Positions 1 to 6,728 of a stretch of DNA of 20,664 bases are shown here, in pieces. Below the pieces are notes generated by a model that saw only the letters and a program-made list of their open reading frames with translations, was not told the origin of the DNA and did no database searches. Made by a program: the position numbers and the translations under genes. Location of the stretch: contig DFLI01000081.1 in NCBI GenBank assembly GCA_002373715.1, positions 1-20,664 on the forward strand, in the 5' to 3' direction. Origin of the DNA: Bacteroidales bacterium UBA3623 (lineage in GTDB: Bacteria; Bacteroidota; Bacteroidia; Bacteroidales; UBA932). How positions within the stretch are numbered: position 1 is the first letter of the stretch; each line of letters begins with the position of its first letter.

Positions 1-21
1 GTTCGATTCCCGCCCGAGGCA
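1..21 (+). tRNA. 3' end of a tRNA cut by the window edge
   Basis: The first 21 bases read as the end of a T stem, a TTCGATT T-loop, the 3' T-stem strand CCCGC, the 3' acceptor strand CCGAGGC and discriminator A. No CCA is encoded; the next base is C followed by the A-tract of a terminator. The 5' acceptor strand would have to read GCCTCGG, which lies off the window, so the tRNA may be intact or may be a relic like those at 1537 and 11285. The amino-acid identity cannot be read. The related fragment at 11285-11315 has extra bases before the T stem, which would fit a long variable arm of the Leu or Ser class, but this is weak. Confidence 0.75.
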
Positions 22-22
22 C

Positions 23-52
23 AAAAAGAGCTGCGACATCGCAGCTCTTTTT
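23..52 (+). terminator. Intrinsic terminator after the tRNA end
   Basis: A 13-bp stem (23-35 pairing with 40-52) with an ACAT loop, an A-tract on the 5' side and a T-tract on the 3' side. It starts two bases after the tRNA discriminator base. The symmetric A/T tracts mean it could act in both directions, so it may also stop transcripts of the minus-strand ATPase gene that ends at 196. Confidence 0.85.
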
Positions 53-54
53 GC

Positions 55-119
55 GCCTAATATCTTCGATAGACTGGGGGCCTAATCCCCCAGACCCCCT
101 GGGTCGGCCTTCGGCCTCC
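55..119 (+). repeat. Hairpin-rich intergenic module, copy A
   Basis: A 65-base block that recurs at 1586-1650 with a single difference (C/A near the 3' end) and, more diverged and inverted, at 18391-18445. It contains a chain of short inverted repeats: TATC/GATA, TGGGGG/CCCCCA around CCTAAT, GACCC/GGGTC around CCT, and GGCC/GGCC around TTC. It sits directly after a tRNA-end terminator in every copy. It resembles a REP-type extragenic palindrome, although no transposase of the REP-associated type is present in the window. Confidence 0.8.
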
Positions 120-170
120 GAAATTCATTTTCAAGCACTTACAAAGTCTTTTATTTTTCTATTCACCAAA

Positions 171-190
171 TTTGGTCACTTTTGGCCACC
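171..190 (+). repeat. 20-bp direct repeat, left copy, beside the ATPase gene
   Basis: TTTGGTCACTTTTGGCCACC matches 1414-1433 at 19 of 20 positions in the same orientation. The two copies bracket the ATPase coding region closely: this one ends 5 bases beyond the stop codon, and the other lies 90 bases upstream of the start. It also holds an internal tandem of TTTGGTCAC-like units. Confidence 0.7.
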
Positions 191-195
191 CGTCA

Positions 196-1323
196 TCATA
201 TACAGTACTCTCTATGGAACCAATAAGCGAACACAGGATCGGCAAAGTATACGCCATCAGGCCTTTTATCGATCAGCTCCTTGCCTAAAAGAACATTCTC
301 TATCCTTGCGATATTCGATTTGCTACCCAGGCGGTATTCCTCCAGTATGTCTGACGATTGGAAACCAGTATGCATACCTGCGTCCAGGGCCTTTAAATAG
401 TTCATCTGGTATACCGTCAGATTGGCCAGTTGACGCATAAACAGCGCCGATGTCTGCCTTATCAGAAGTTCATACCCACTCTCCAGATTCTGCTCAGTTA
501 CTTCTCCTTCAGTCTCTATCATTACATTCCAGGCAAGTTGCTGAACATATGATGAATACAACTGGACTTTATCGCACAGTCGCCCTGCCATTTCTTCTGA
601 AATAATCATATTCCTAGTAGCAAAGCGTTGGACAATGTAATTGACCCATTCTTTCTTTGGTATCGCCTCCAGGAAAAACATATCTCCGAAATGATAGAAT
701 GGCATGGACTTATCCTGAAATAGCTTATCCATCATATGTTTCTTGCTCCCGAACAGGCAATATGATACGTTCTTTTGCAACTGCCACACGCCCCTCGCCT
801 TCTTTTGGAAACCGACAGAATCCGGGAATTCTCCAACTTGCTGAAACTCGTCAATGCAAACCACGATGTTCAGATTTCTCTTTTGAGCTATTTTTTCAGG
901 AAGGTCCAGGATCTCCTCCGGCTTTTCTGTCTTTGGGCCGATACCAAAGGAAACTGAAAACTCCTGCGACGGATCCGGCGAGATGGATATCTTGGGAGAA
1001 AGGCGGGAGAGAAAGCTTTTGGCCAGAGTCATAGCCTGTTCCGCCTTGGTTGCAAGGCTTTTCAGAATGGCTGATGCAAAACGTTCATAGAACTCATATT
1101 CGTCACGGCAATCATAGATGTCCATCATCACTATCTTGACAGATGGATCCGTTATTTGTTCAACAGCCCTATATACCAGAGAGGTCTTCCCTGTCCTGCG
1201 GGGAGAAATCAAGATGGTATTCACACCTGCCTCAAAGTTCATTTTGAGGTGTTTGGTCTCGGCTTTCCTATCGGTAAAGTTCTCTCCAAAGACGGCAGTC
1301 CCGTATACAAATGGTTTGCCCAT
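196..1323 (-). CDS. AAA ATPase with C-terminal winged-helix region (ATPase_2-like)
   Basis: A 375-residue protein with a P-loop at about 40-48 (SPRRTGKTS) and a Walker B IDEF at 157-160. A C-terminal region resembles a winged helix and ends in the ADPVFAYWFHREY-type motif seen in archaeal-type ATPases with a DUF234-like tail. No signal peptide or membrane segment is apparent, so it should be cytoplasmic. Proteins of this type are common and often multicopy in Bacteroidota genomes; their cellular role is not established. The start ATG at 1323 follows a good promoter (TATATTTG at 1340-1347) by a short leader. The gene stands alone on this strand and lies between direct repeats that begin in a tRNA 3' end, which suggests it is the cargo of a small inserted unit. 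It has no integrase or transposase of its own. The family call is firm, the function unknown. Confidence 0.85.
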   Translation of the reverse strand: MGKPFVYGTAVFGENFTDRKAETKHLKMNFEAGVNTILISPRRTGKTSLVYRAVEQITDPSVKIVMMDIYDCRDEYEFYERFASAILKSLATKAEQAMTLAKSFLSRLSPKISISPDPSQEFSVSFGIGPKTEKPEEILDLPEKIAQKRNLNIVVCIDEFQQVGEFPDSVGFQKKARGVWQLQKNVSYCLFGSKKHMMDKLFQDKSMPFYHFGDMFFLEAIPKKEWVNYIVQRFATRNMIISEEMAGRLCDKVQLYSSYVQQLAWNVMIETEGEVTEQNLESGYELLIRQTSALFMRQLANLTVYQMNYLKALDAGMHTGFQSSDILEEYRLGSKSNIARIENVLLGKELIDKRPDGVYFADPVFAYWFHREYCI

Positions 1324-1339
1324 AATTCTTTATTTTTTG

Positions 1340-1371
1340 CAAATATAGCGCATTATTTTTAGTCCACAAAA
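1340..1371 (-). promoter_or_regulatory. Promoter of the ATPase gene
   Basis: Read on the minus strand, TTTTG (1371-1367) is followed after a 19-base spacer by TATATTTG (1347-1340), a perfect match to the Bacteroidota -7 consensus TAnnTTTG. The start codon lies 16 bases further on, which leaves a leader of roughly ten bases. Confidence 0.75.
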
Positions 1372-1395
1372 TTGTGGACCACAAAATTGTGGACC
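1362..1395. promoter_or_regulatory. Double palindromic operator over the ATPase -33 box
   Basis: A 17-base unit, CCACAAAATTGTGGACC, occurs twice in tandem (1364-1380 and 1379-1395, period 15). Each unit contains an inverted repeat, CCACAA-AA-TTGTGG, and the first extends outward to GTCCACAA/TTGTGGAC (1362-1379). The promoter-proximal palindrome contains the TTTTG -33 element, so a dimeric protein bound here would compete with RNA polymerase. The bound regulator is not identifiable; autoregulation is possible because the ATPase has a winged-helix tail. Confidence 0.65.
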
Positions 1396-1413
1396 GGATC
1401 GCATTGATAGTTT

Positions 1414-1433
1414 TTTGGTCACTTTTGGTCACC
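1414..1433 (+). repeat. 20-bp direct repeat, right copy
   Basis: TTTGGTCACTTTTGGTCACC, the partner of 171-190 with one difference. It lies just upstream of the operator of the ATPase gene. The remaining spacer to 1536 is AT-rich without a convincing open reading frame. It carries a second small repeat, CGATAGCCAC, at 1495-1504 and 1515-1524. The whole gene-free stretch 1324-1810 thus holds the promoter, operator, this repeat, the tRNA relic, a terminator, module B and the CCGGAT-rich hairpin. Confidence 0.65.
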
Positions 1434-1536
1434 TTTTTCGTGGGTTATTTGAATACACAGAGGGCCGTATCACTCTCTTGATAGACAAATCATTCGATAG
1501 CCACCAAGAATACACGATAGCCACAAGTTATTTAGC

Positions 1537-1550
1537 TCCCGCCCGAGGCA
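1537..1550 (+). other. tRNA 3'-tip relic (acceptor strand and discriminator only)
   Basis: Together with the bases that follow, TCCCGCCCGAGGCACAAAAA (1537-1556) is identical to positions 8-27. It covers only the last T-stem bases, the 3' acceptor strand and discriminator A of the tRNA; upstream of it neither a T-loop nor any other tRNA part is present. This is the usual extent of a tRNA 3' end duplicated as an attachment site, although no recombinase gene is visible nearby. Confidence 0.6.
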
Positions 1551-1552
1551 CA

Positions 1553-1582
1553 AAAAAAGACCGCTGATTGGCGGTCTTTTTT
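1553..1582. terminator. Bidirectional intrinsic terminator
   Basis: A 12-bp stem (1553-1564 with 1571-1582, AAAAAAGACCGC/GCGGTCTTTTTT) and a six-base loop. It is in the same position relative to the tRNA tip and module as the terminator at 23-52, but its GC stem is a different sequence. It can serve the minus-strand operon ending at 1811. Confidence 0.8.
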
Positions 1583-1585
1583 CAT

Positions 1586-1650
1586 GCCTAATATCTTCGA
1601 TAGACTGGGGGCCTAATCCCCCAGACCCCCTGGGTCGGCCTTAGGCCTCC
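1586..1650 (+). repeat. Hairpin-rich intergenic module, copy B
   Basis: Identical to 55-119 at 64 of 65 bases and in the same orientation. The one change turns the last mini-hairpin from GGCCTTCGGCC to GGCCTTAGGCC, altering only loop bases, so the stem is kept. Confidence 0.8.
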
Positions 1651-1668
1651 ATAATCACAGTGTCACCA

Positions 1669-1750
1669 TCCGGAAATAACTCACTTTTCCCGGATGCGGG
1701 AGCAAAAACAGTGTTCGTGTCCGGGAATTATTCGGATAATCCGGATGCGG
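1669..1750. repeat. CCGGAT-rich repeat cluster with a hairpin
   Basis: Variants of ATCCGG/CCGGAT recur four times: ATCCGGAAATAA at 1669, TTCCCGGATGCGGG at 1687, TCCGGGAATTA at 1720 and ATCCGGATGCGG at 1739. The section 1721-1744 can fold as CCGG-(GA)-ATTAT, loop TCGG, ATAAT-CCGG. There is no T-tract, so it is not a normal terminator. It lies about 70 bases beyond the end of the minus-strand operon and may be part of its 3' untranslated region. Function unknown. Confidence 0.45.
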
Positions 1751-1810
1751 CCCGAGAGGTCTCCTCGTGAATAATCACGCTGAGATTAGACAGTGGGTGC
1801 GTTTACCTGT

Positions 1811-2314
1811 TTATAGTACTCGCTTCGTTCTAATATAATGCCCTTCCTGCACGGCGGCGAACGTGGCTATAGCAGCAACGATGGAAATCGGAATCATTGA
1901 CCAGAACATTGTCGGCACCGTCAGGAATAGCAGAAAACCGGTCAGTTTGTTGGCCCATGTATGAGGAAAGCAGAATCGTTTATAAACGACCAAGGCTGAT
2001 ATCTGGTTCACAATCTTAATGAAGACGATAACCCCGGCCCAGATCCAGAGCCAAAAGGGAATCTCCAGTACCGGCAACAAGCGAATGGCGCAACATGCCA
2101 CGAATACGATGTCGGCTACACTATCCAAGACGGCTCCCGTTTTGCTTTCTGCTTGGAGTTTCCTGGCCAGAGGGCCGTCAACCATATCACTGATGCCACA
2201 CAGCGCATAGAGCGCCCAGAACAGCCATCCGGCCACATCGCAAAACAGCAGGCAGAAAGAGCCTGCTATCCTGAGCGCCGATATGACATTCGGCAAATGC
2301 GTTTCGTCACTCAC
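1811..2314 (-). CDS. CDP-alcohol phosphatidyltransferase family protein
   Basis: A membrane enzyme that transfers a phosphatidyl group from a CDP-alcohol to an acceptor alcohol in phospholipid synthesis. With a GTG start at 2314 it has 167 residues and shows the complete family motif: D43, D46-G47, A50-R51, G60, D64 and D68 in the pattern DxxDGxxARx8Gx3Dx3D. Hydrophobic segments before and after the motif fit an integral membrane protein, somewhat shorter than typical PgsA or PssA. I chose the GTG because it overlaps the stop codon of the upstream gene as GTGA, a translational-coupling arrangement. An ATG 42 codons further upstream would give an arginine-rich, low-complexity extension lying entirely inside the other gene. 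It is the last gene of the operon headed by the barrel protein. The acceptor substrate cannot be read from the sequence. Confidence 0.85.
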   Translation of the reverse strand: MSDETHLPNVISALRIAGSFCLLFCDVAGWLFWALYALCGISDMVDGPLARKLQAESKTGAVLDSVADIVFVACCAIRLLPVLEIPFWLWIWAGVIVFIKIVNQISALVVYKRFCFPHTWANKLTGFLLFLTVPTMFWSMIPISIVAAIATFAAVQEGHYIRTKRVL

Positions 2315-3036
2315 TCTATCACAAAACTGCGGGGATAGAAATCGCTGTAGAAGCGACCGTCGATGGCGGTGAATTTGAGGACGCAGTAGTTGGGGTCGGT
2401 TACGCCGCCGGGATAGTACTGCGTATCGCCTTTGCGCCAAATCATCTCTTTGCTCTCGGCATCGGTGAGCACCTCCATGGTGCCACGAAGCATCATTCCC
2501 TTAAATCCCTTGGCATCGCAGAAATAGATGCTGGCTTTGGGATTAGCCTTGTAGTGGGCTACCCGCAGTGAGAAGGTGTTGGTGGTAAAATAGAACACCT
2601 TGATGCCCTCACGCTTGCGCGGAGCCAGCATGGCCTTGGTGCAGGGATAACCCTCATTATCTACTGATGAGATGTAAGCAATGGGCAGCGTGTCGGACAT
2701 CCGGGCGATGAGGTCCTTGACGCCAGCCAGGGCCGGATTTTCAGGTGTGTCCCCGCCGATGGCTAACGACTTTTGCCAACGCTTCAGGTGCGGGAAATAC
2801 ATCTTCATCTGGCCGATGTATTCTTCCTTCGTAATGGGCTGGGGAAGGCCCTTGTTTACCTCATCGACAAACTGAGCGCAGTGCTCTATCATTTCTTCCA
2901 TGGTGCATTCCTGCAGGAATTTGCCATCTTTGTAGCAGTACATGCAGTAGTCTTCGTTCTTGCTGCCGTCGGCATTGGTGCCCAGCACCTGGTCGTTCAG
3001 CGGCATGCCGCAGCTCTGGCAAAATTTCATTTCCAT
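2311..3036 (-). CDS. Zinc-ribbon / pyridoxamine 5'-phosphate oxidase-like flavin protein
   Basis: 241 residues in two parts. The N-terminal 85 or so form a putative zinc-ribbon domain with CxxC pairs at C6/C9 and C31/C34 and the GMP(L)-x(n)-YC pattern usual for that domain. From about residue 105 to the end there is a split-barrel flavin-binding domain of the pyridoxamine-phosphate-oxidase-like (general stress protein 26) type, with PCTKAMLAP and a TMEVLTD strand typical of the group. Such proteins bind FMN, F420 or haem, and their substrates are mostly unknown. Two bases separate it from the flavodoxin-like gene upstream and it overlaps the phosphatidyltransferase by four bases, so it belongs to the same transcript. 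The combination points to a redox role in the cytoplasm; the substrate is not deducible. Confidence 0.85.
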   Translation of the reverse strand: MEMKFCQSCGMPLNDQVLGTNADGSKNEDYCMYCYKDGKFLQECTMEEMIEHCAQFVDEVNKGLPQPITKEEYIGQMKMYFPHLKRWQKSLAIGGDTPENPALAGVKDLIARMSDTLPIAYISSVDNEGYPCTKAMLAPRKREGIKVFYFTTNTFSLRVAHYKANPKASIYFCDAKGFKGMMLRGTMEVLTDAESKEMIWRKGDTQYYPGGVTDPNYCVLKFTAIDGRFYSDFYPRSFVIE

Positions 3037-3038
3037 AA

Positions 3039-4217
3039 TTATTGTACATAAGGTTTATCGTTCAGCGGACGGGTACACCCCCAGCCTTTTGCAAAGTTAT
3101 CAAATTCTTCGTTCACTTTCTTCAAAAACAGCAGGCTTACCAGCTTGCGAAGGATCCATGGGTATTGCTCCAGGCCGATAAAGCGTTCGGTCTCCGGAGT
3201 AAGGAAAGTACCTTTTTGGGCAAACAACTTGCCCATGGGGGGCCACGGGGCTACCATCTTGGCCCGCTCTTCGTCCGTAGTGGTGCGGATACGGAAGCTG
3301 CCGCCCTTGATAAGCGTCCCTCCGTAGCTACAGCCCAGCTGGGCGGGAAGCTTCTGGAGGAAGCGCTCCGCCAGGCGGAACTCGTTGCCTTCGTCCATGC
3401 CGCCATGCAGCAGGAAGGAAAGCTGGCCGGGCACTTTACGCTCTGCAGGCAGGGTGGACAGGAATTCCAGCATCAGGCTGGGGACACATTCTACATAGAG
3501 CGGAAAGGCTATAAGGATATGTTCGTGGGTAAGAAAGGCTTCACGAGCAGCATCCCATTCCTTACGATTGGAGAGATTGTGGAGTTCCCAGGTGATGCCA
3601 GTTTCTTCCAGCCCTTTGACGAATGAATGGATTATTTTGTCCGTGTTGCTGAACTTCGCCACACGTGGGCTGCCATTGATGATAACGAGATGCTTGATCG
3701 GGCCGGGCATAACGGGAGATTCCCTGGCTTCGCTCGAAATGGCAGATTGGGGATCCAGGGCTATCGCGCCCAACGATTGTCCGCCAATATTCGCAGCCGT
3801 ACGCTTGCACCAGTCCTCCATCATTGCCTGGTCGGCAGCACCTTTGTACAGCAATCCGATATTCAATGCGTGGTAACGTAGCTTATGGCGCATCCAGCCG
3901 TCCCGAAAACCGATAGTCATATTAAGCATGGGCATAATGCGATCCATCACCCGTTTGCCTTTGTAGTCCAAGAAACCAAAACGTGTATCGGAGACGATCC
4001 AAAGGTTTTCTGTCTCTACCAGTTTTTTTATGATTTTTTCATAATCGTCTTTGATGGCGCAAATGCCCGGAGTCTTCAGCCAGCACTGGTTACAACCCAT
4101 GCAATGTGCGATCTTCATGTCTGAAGTATCGACAACCTCCACTTCTTTGTCTTTAATCAGAGCATTTACCTGATCAAGGGCTTCTTTACCTAATGTATTT
4201 AAAACCAATGTCTTCAT
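3039..4217 (-). CDS. Tandem flavodoxin-like protein with iron-sulfur flavoprotein cysteine motif
   Basis: 392 residues made of two flavodoxin-fold halves. The first half carries C39-x2-C42-x2-C45-x7-C53 followed by IKDD, which matches the compact cysteine motif of iron-sulfur flavoproteins and could ligate a 4Fe-4S cluster. The second half begins near 173 with the strand and loop HLVIINGSPR (NGSPR at 181-185), the FMN phosphate loop of NADPH-dependent FMN reductases, and contains PLYVECVPS, a usual flavin-contact segment. A fused pair of this kind suggests intramolecular electron transfer to a soluble or membrane acceptor. No signal peptide is seen. The gene is 12 bases after the barrel gene and two bases before the zinc-ribbon protein. 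The start ATG at 4217 gives the beta strand MKTLVLNTLG directly, which fits the fold. Substrate unknown. Confidence 0.85.
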   Translation of the reverse strand: MKTLVLNTLGKEALDQVNALIKDKEVEVVDTSDMKIAHCMGCNQCWLKTPGICAIKDDYEKIIKKLVETENLWIVSDTRFGFLDYKGKRVMDRIMPMLNMTIGFRDGWMRHKLRYHALNIGLLYKGAADQAMMEDWCKRTAANIGGQSLGAIALDPQSAISSEARESPVMPGPIKHLVIINGSPRVAKFSNTDKIIHSFVKGLEETGITWELHNLSNRKEWDAAREAFLTHEHILIAFPLYVECVPSLMLEFLSTLPAERKVPGQLSFLLHGGMDEGNEFRLAERFLQKLPAQLGCSYGGTLIKGGSFRIRTTTDEERAKMVAPWPPMGKLFAQKGTFLTPETERFIGLEQYPWILRKLVSLLFLKKVNEEFDNFAKGWGCTRPLNDKPYVQ

Positions 4218-4229
4218 AATAAAAGTACA

Positions 4230-6620
4230 TTACATTCTGGCCTTGCTATCGGCGCCAGCTCCGCTGCCGCGGTACTTGCTCTGGACGGTGTTGAAGCTGT
4301 AGCGGATAGAGAGTTTAACTTTCTGCGTATCCAGCAGGTTGGTCTGCATGATGGTATGGCTGCCGAAGTCGGAATAGGGACTGAAAAATGCGTTGCGCGT
4401 AAGGTCCTCTCCTTCAAGGCGCACAACAAGCGAACCGTCACGGAGCAGCGTTTTCTGCACGGCGGCCGTGAGGTTAACGAACCAGTTGGTCATATACAGG
4501 TTCCGGGAATAGCCGGGACTCATAAACACGCCTCCCAGTTCAAACTGCCATCCGCCCTTCACGGTGAAGGTATTGAAAAGCTGGGCAAAGAAGATGGGCT
4601 TATTGTTGAACGTAGTTACGCGAATGCCGGATGCTTCACGGGGGTCCGGAGCATTTATCGTGAACCACTGAGGCAGGACTCCAATTGTATAATTCATATT
4701 CCAGGGTCCTACGGTAGGAGTCAGATTGACATAGGCTGACATCATGCGGAAAGGCGTTTCAATGTTACGGGGCTTCACCAGCACTACGCCATCGGCACCG
4801 TAAGGAGCCGACCAGGTGACGATAGCATCGTTAATCCTGGAATAGTTTACCATTACCGTGACGAACTTCCACACTGCAGTAAGGCCGATATTATGGGACA
4901 TCTCCGGCTGTAACTGGGAATTGCCGCTCTGCCAGATATATCGGCTGTTATAGCGTATTGCGCTGGACAGATTCCCATAATGAGGCCGGCTGGTTTTGGT
5001 GCTGTAATTCAGCATCACTTGGACAGGGTTCCGGGTTTTCTCTCCGATCACCCCCGCATAGGAAACGTTGGGGAACCAGTTCCCGTAGTCCCTTGTGATG
5101 TTGTTTGCGGGCGTGATGGCATCCTCATAGGCGTAGTGGACGTATTCGTAACGCACTCCGGCGCTCATCTGACCCACACGGGGGATATAGCAGCCGTAAG
5201 AAGCAAAAGCGGCAATATTATCCTCTTTAATGGACGCTTCCGAAGCTGGGATATCGATACCTCCCACCTTATAATTATCCGTGCGACGGGAAAAAGTATC
5301 CTCCGTTCCGGCCTGCAACTGTCCTTTCCAGATGGGATAGGAAAGCACCGCCTTGGCAGCGTACATCCGTCCCGCGTTGTTACTGGCGCTGTAGATGGCG
5401 GCGTCGTGAGTCATTTCACTGGCTTCTTTCGATACAGACTTGGAACTGTCGTCGGTGCCATAGTAGTCCAGGTTGACATCGATACCCAGCTTTCCTGCGA
5501 CGAGGCCGTTGTAATAGAGGTTGGCGCCAAGGTTATAGGGCGTCCGGTCCCCAATGGAGTCGTCAGAAAAGGTTCTCAGCTTGTCTATGAGCGTTCCATT
5601 TTCAAAAACGTTGTCATAGACCTCCGTATGCACGCTGTAAGTCAGATGCCTGCCCCACTCCACCTTGCCGCCCAGAAAATGATTGTCGGCCATCTGCCAG
5701 TTCACGCCGGCGTTTCCATAGAGGGTGCTGCCGATATATTCGTTCAGGAGCGTTCCCTTGTTCTCGAAGAGCCAGTCTTCTCCGGCGGGGGTTATTCCGA
5801 AGGTCTTCTTCTCCAGCTCGCTTTCCTGCCTGGATGTATTGCGGGCATAGTTGACCCCACCGAAGAAGTCCCATCCTCCCATGCGGTAGTTAACATTGAC
5901 GGCGCCGAAGGGATCATTCCCCCTGGCCCACCTCAAGGACTGGGCGTCGGAAGCATTCAGATTGAAGCCGAATCCGTCTCCCTGCCGCTTGATGGTCTTG
6001 ATTCGCACTACAGCCCGCACCGTTGCATCGTATTGTGCTCCCGGATTGGTTATTACCTCGACACTCTGGATTTCATTGCTTTGCAAGCGGTCCAGCTCCG
6101 TGCTGTCAGAGACTCTCCTTCCATTAATATACACCAGTGGCGCGCCTTTGCCTATCACCTCCAGACCGTTCTGCCCCTTGATAAGTCCCGGCGTTTTGGA
6201 AAGCACGTCCTTGGCGCTACCCGCATTCTCCAGCACGGAGCCACGCACATTCGTCTGCAATCCTTCACTCGTGAGTTTGGTCTTGGGCATAACGGCACTC
6301 GCTACAGCCCCTTCCAGCATTTGCGCGTCATCGGAGAGGGTAATCACCGCGCCGTCAACGGGAGCGAGATACACTGTCCTGTAACCCAGCATGGCCACCA
6401 TCATGATGCCGTCCGTCTCGCTGGTTACAATATTGAAGGTGCCGTCCTCCTGGGTGACGACACCGCACACGACCGTAGAATCGGCCGGAGAGAGGATTGC
6501 CACGTTGGCGTATGCTACAGGCTCGCCTTTTTCATCAATTACTTTCCCTTTCCAATCGTCCTTTGCCAGACAAGGAAGCGATAGGGTTGCAATCGTTAAC
6601 AGCACAATCAGTCGTTTCAT
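4230..6620 (-). CDS. Outer-membrane beta-barrel protein with carboxypeptidase-like regulatory domain and plug
   Basis: With the start at 6620 the product is 796 residues. It has an N-terminal signal peptide (MKRLIVLLTIATLSLPCLA, then KDD). A carboxypeptidase-regulatory-like beta-sandwich follows at about 20-100 (GKVIDEKGEPVAYANVAI). A plug-like domain at about 110-215 contains VLSKTPGLI and PLVYINGRRV. The remainder is a long barrel with many aromatic-ended strands. This is the outer membrane beta-barrel (OMP_b-brl_3) class common in Bacteroidota, related to TonB-dependent receptors; no clear TonB box is visible. I rejected a start at 6782 because those 54 residues are not signal-like and lie across the promoter region. 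It is the first gene of the redox operon and diverges from the TetR-type regulator. The ligand is not known. The carboxy end is GSGAGADSKARM, without the usual terminal aromatic. Confidence 0.85.
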   Translation of the reverse strand: MKRLIVLLTIATLSLPCLAKDDWKGKVIDEKGEPVAYANVAILSPADSTVVCGVVTQEDGTFNIVTSETDGIMMVAMLGYRTVYLAPVDGAVITLSDDAQMLEGAVASAVMPKTKLTSEGLQTNVRGSVLENAGSAKDVLSKTPGLIKGQNGLEVIGKGAPLVYINGRRVSDSTELDRLQSNEIQSVEVITNPGAQYDATVRAVVRIKTIKRQGDGFGFNLNASDAQSLRWARGNDPFGAVNVNYRMGGWDFFGGVNYARNTSRQESELEKKTFGITPAGEDWLFENKGTLLNEYIGSTLYGNAGVNWQMADNHFLGGKVEWGRHLTYSVHTEVYDNVFENGTLIDKLRTFSDDSIGDRTPYNLGANLYYNGLVAGKLGIDVNLDYYGTDDSSKSVSKEASEMTHDAAIYSASNNAGRMYAAKAVLSYPIWKGQLQAGTEDTFSRRTDNYKVGGIDIPASEASIKEDNIAAFASYGCYIPRVGQMSAGVRYEYVHYAYEDAITPANNITRDYGNWFPNVSYAGVIGEKTRNPVQVMLNYSTKTSRPHYGNLSSAIRYNSRYIWQSGNSQLQPEMSHNIGLTAVWKFVTVMVNYSRINDAIVTWSAPYGADGVVLVKPRNIETPFRMMSAYVNLTPTVGPWNMNYTIGVLPQWFTINAPDPREASGIRVTTFNNKPIFFAQLFNTFTVKGGWQFELGGVFMSPGYSRNLYMTNWFVNLTAAVQKTLLRDGSLVVRLEGEDLTRNAFFSPYSDFGSHTIMQTNLLDTQKVKLSIRYSFNTVQSKYRGSGAGADSKARM

Positions 6621-6644
6621 CGTTTGTCCATATTTTTTCACTTG

Positions 6645-6652
6645 CAAAGTTA
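6645..6652 (-). promoter_or_regulatory. -7 box of the barrel operon promoter
   Basis: On the minus strand TAACTTTG matches TAnnTTTG exactly and lies 24 bases upstream of the ATG at 6620. No good TTTG is seen at the usual distance upstream, where the sequence is TTTCGGAACACCGG, part of an inverted repeat. The weak -33 element suggests an activated or tightly controlled promoter. Confidence 0.6.
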
Positions 6653-6728
6653 GTGTATCCGGTGTTCCGAAATAAAAAACGATATGGACAAATATGTGGA
6701 CAATCCAGCCTTTTACATCTGGCAATCC

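Noticed and set aside
51..440. 129-codon plus-strand frame at the left edge
   Set aside because: It runs through the terminator, module A and the 3' end of the ATPase gene in antisense; no domain or promoter supports it.
1324..1536. Possible CRISPR-like array from the repeated CCACAAAATTGTGG and CGATAGCCAC motifs
   Set aside because: Only two copies of each, no regular spacers and no cas genes; the first pair is better explained as an operator.
2315..2440. ATG start of the phosphatidyltransferase at 2440
   Set aside because: The extra 42 residues are arginine-rich noise inside the zinc-ribbon gene; the GTGA overlap start fits the family length.
4980..6584. 534-codon open frame on the plus strand opposite the barrel gene
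   Set aside because: It is the mirror of the minus-strand barrel gene, which has signal peptide, plug and barrel features; the plus-strand product shows no recognisable domain.
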